From positions 10,687-28,868 of the forward strand of contig NWUY0300029776.1 in the NCBI GenBank assembly GCA_004151065.3: a stretch of 18,182 nucleotides of DNA, in the 5' to 3' direction. The position numbers and the translations under genes are program-made. The notes under the pieces are model-generated. The model saw only the letters and a list, made by a program, of their open reading frames with translations. It was not told the origin of the DNA and did not search any database. Positions 17,599 through 18,182 of the stretch are shown here, piece after piece (positions within the stretch are counted from its first letter, which is position 1; every line of letters starts with the position of its first letter). The stretch comes from Larix sibirica. Taxonomy: Eukaryota > Streptophyta > Pinopsida > Pinales > Pinaceae.

Positions 17599-18182
17599 TT
17601 GGTTGTCTCTTGGAATTGTAGAGGGTTGGGCGGACTGAATAAAGTAGAAGCAGTTAAAAATATGTTAAAAACCAAGAAGCCTAACATTATTCTACTCCAA
17701 GAGACTAAAATGTAGAGCGCAGAGATTCTATCTATCTCAACCTCCTTTTGGAAAGAAATTCGAGGAAATGCTAGCAATGCTCATGGAGCTTCAGGGGGCA
17801 TTGCTACTATTGCCTCTCCCAAATTTTCAATCACTCCTCTAGTTGAAAATAAACACTGGATCCTATCGGAGCTAAAAGAAATTGATGGCGACAACACCTT
17901 CTTTGTCTGTAATGTGTATGGCCGTATACACCATCGAGATAAAACCATCTTCTGGGAAGAGCTTAAGAATCTCAAAGCCAAAATGAGGTATAAAAAATTA
18001 ATAATTGCTGGCGATTTTAATGTCACTACGTCCCAGAAAGAGAAGAGAGGAGGAAGTATGGTGCAGGATCCCTTCGGGGAACACCTTGAAGACCTTACGG
18101 CTGAGCTTGATCTCATGGACGTCCCCCTCAAGAATGCCAAATATACCTGGAGCAATAAAAGGTGTGGTGCAAGCTACATTGC
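17596..18182 (+). pseudogene. LINE 3 ORF2 (partial): AP-like endonuclease domain, one stop
   Basis: From ATG 17596 the frame reads MLVVSWNCRGLGG, then IILLQETKM, then TAG at 17713-17715 (probably a former CAG), and is open from there to the window end. Endonuclease (EEP family) motifs in order: SWNCRGLG, LLQETKM, SGGIATIA (about 17794), NVYGR (about 17911), LIIAGDFNVTT (about 18000-18032) and LDLMDV (about 18109), with KYTWSNKR near the edge. The catalytic QET and GDFN motifs are intact. The Asp-His motif and the whole RT lie beyond the window. This is the only coding stretch here without a visible catalytic substitution. One reverting base would open the visible part, so functional relatives may exist elsewhere in the genome. 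Confidence 0.88.

Larger units (their letters stand above)
16205..18182 (+). mobile_element. LINE 3: younger L1-type retrotransposon, 5' part only
   Basis: A third plant L1-type LINE in the same orientation, cut by the right window edge. Base composition changes abruptly near 16205 from AT-rich spacer to GC-richer sequence with many CpG (for example TCGACCTCGACGCC), which marks the left end. ORF1 and the start of ORF2 are nearly intact, with three premature stops in about 1.9 kb and no frameshift. Its proteins differ clearly from those of LINEs 1 and 2, so it belongs to another subfamily. Only the 5' leader, ORF1 and most of the endonuclease lie inside the window. Confidence 0.85.

Noticed and set aside
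17392-18155. Three minus-strand open frames at the right end
   Set aside because: They are antisense to LINE 3 ORF1 and ORF2, whose plus-strand frames carry the endonuclease motifs.
1-18182. Endogenous pararetrovirus or other viral insertion
   Set aside because: All RT motifs are LINE-type with an upstream EEP endonuclease and a DUF4283-like ORF1. No protease, movement or coat protein motifs are seen.
1-18182. tRNA or rRNA genes
   Set aside because: Reading both strands I found no tRNA-like A/B box pair with cloverleaf arms and no rRNA signature; a covariance-model scan was not possible.

Overview
The window looks like repeat-rich intergenic DNA from a land plant nuclear genome, probably a large-genome seed plant such as a gymnosperm; the gymnosperm part is a guess. 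Evidence for a plant: three L1-type LINEs whose ORF1 is a DUF4283-like domain plus a CX2CX4HX4C zinc knuckle, and whose ORF2 has the plant order endonuclease (EN), reverse transcriptase (RT), zf-RVT and, at the C-terminus, RNase H. The DNA is AT-rich. I see no intact host gene, no tRNA or rRNA, and no prokaryotic feature. One ambiguous base (N) lies at 634.

Layout. 1-707 (minus strand): a decayed Pro/Gly/Gln-rich open frame built on a 96-bp tandem repeat, unrecognised, cut by the left edge. 708-1963: non-coding, with a (TAA)n microsatellite flanked by 13-bp direct repeats, a 3 x 30-bp tandem array and three perfect inverted repeats. 1964-~8063 (plus): LINE 1, full length in layout but heavily mutated; it still shows ORF1, EN, RT, zf-RVT, RNase H, a 3' UTR with a stem-loop and a short A-tail. 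8064-9563: non-coding spacer. 9564-~15230 (plus): LINE 2, a related but distinct copy with a 57-bp in-frame duplication in EN and a deletion of about 1.1 kb that removed the region between the RT palm and RNase H. ~15231-16204: non-coding spacer with a 36-bp tandem duplication. ~16205-18182 (plus): LINE 3, a different, more GC-rich and much younger subfamily. Its ORF1 stays in one frame with only two stops, and its ORF2 begins in a TAATG overlap and runs off the right edge inside EN.

How the genes work together. In an active plant L1, ORF1 protein binds the element RNA. ORF2 protein nicks the target with EN and copies the RNA by target-primed reverse transcription. None of the three copies is active as written: all carry premature stops, and LINEs 1 and 2 also carry frameshifts and catalytic substitutions. 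The main value of the window is a nested age series of LINE decay. I found no convincing new biological system.
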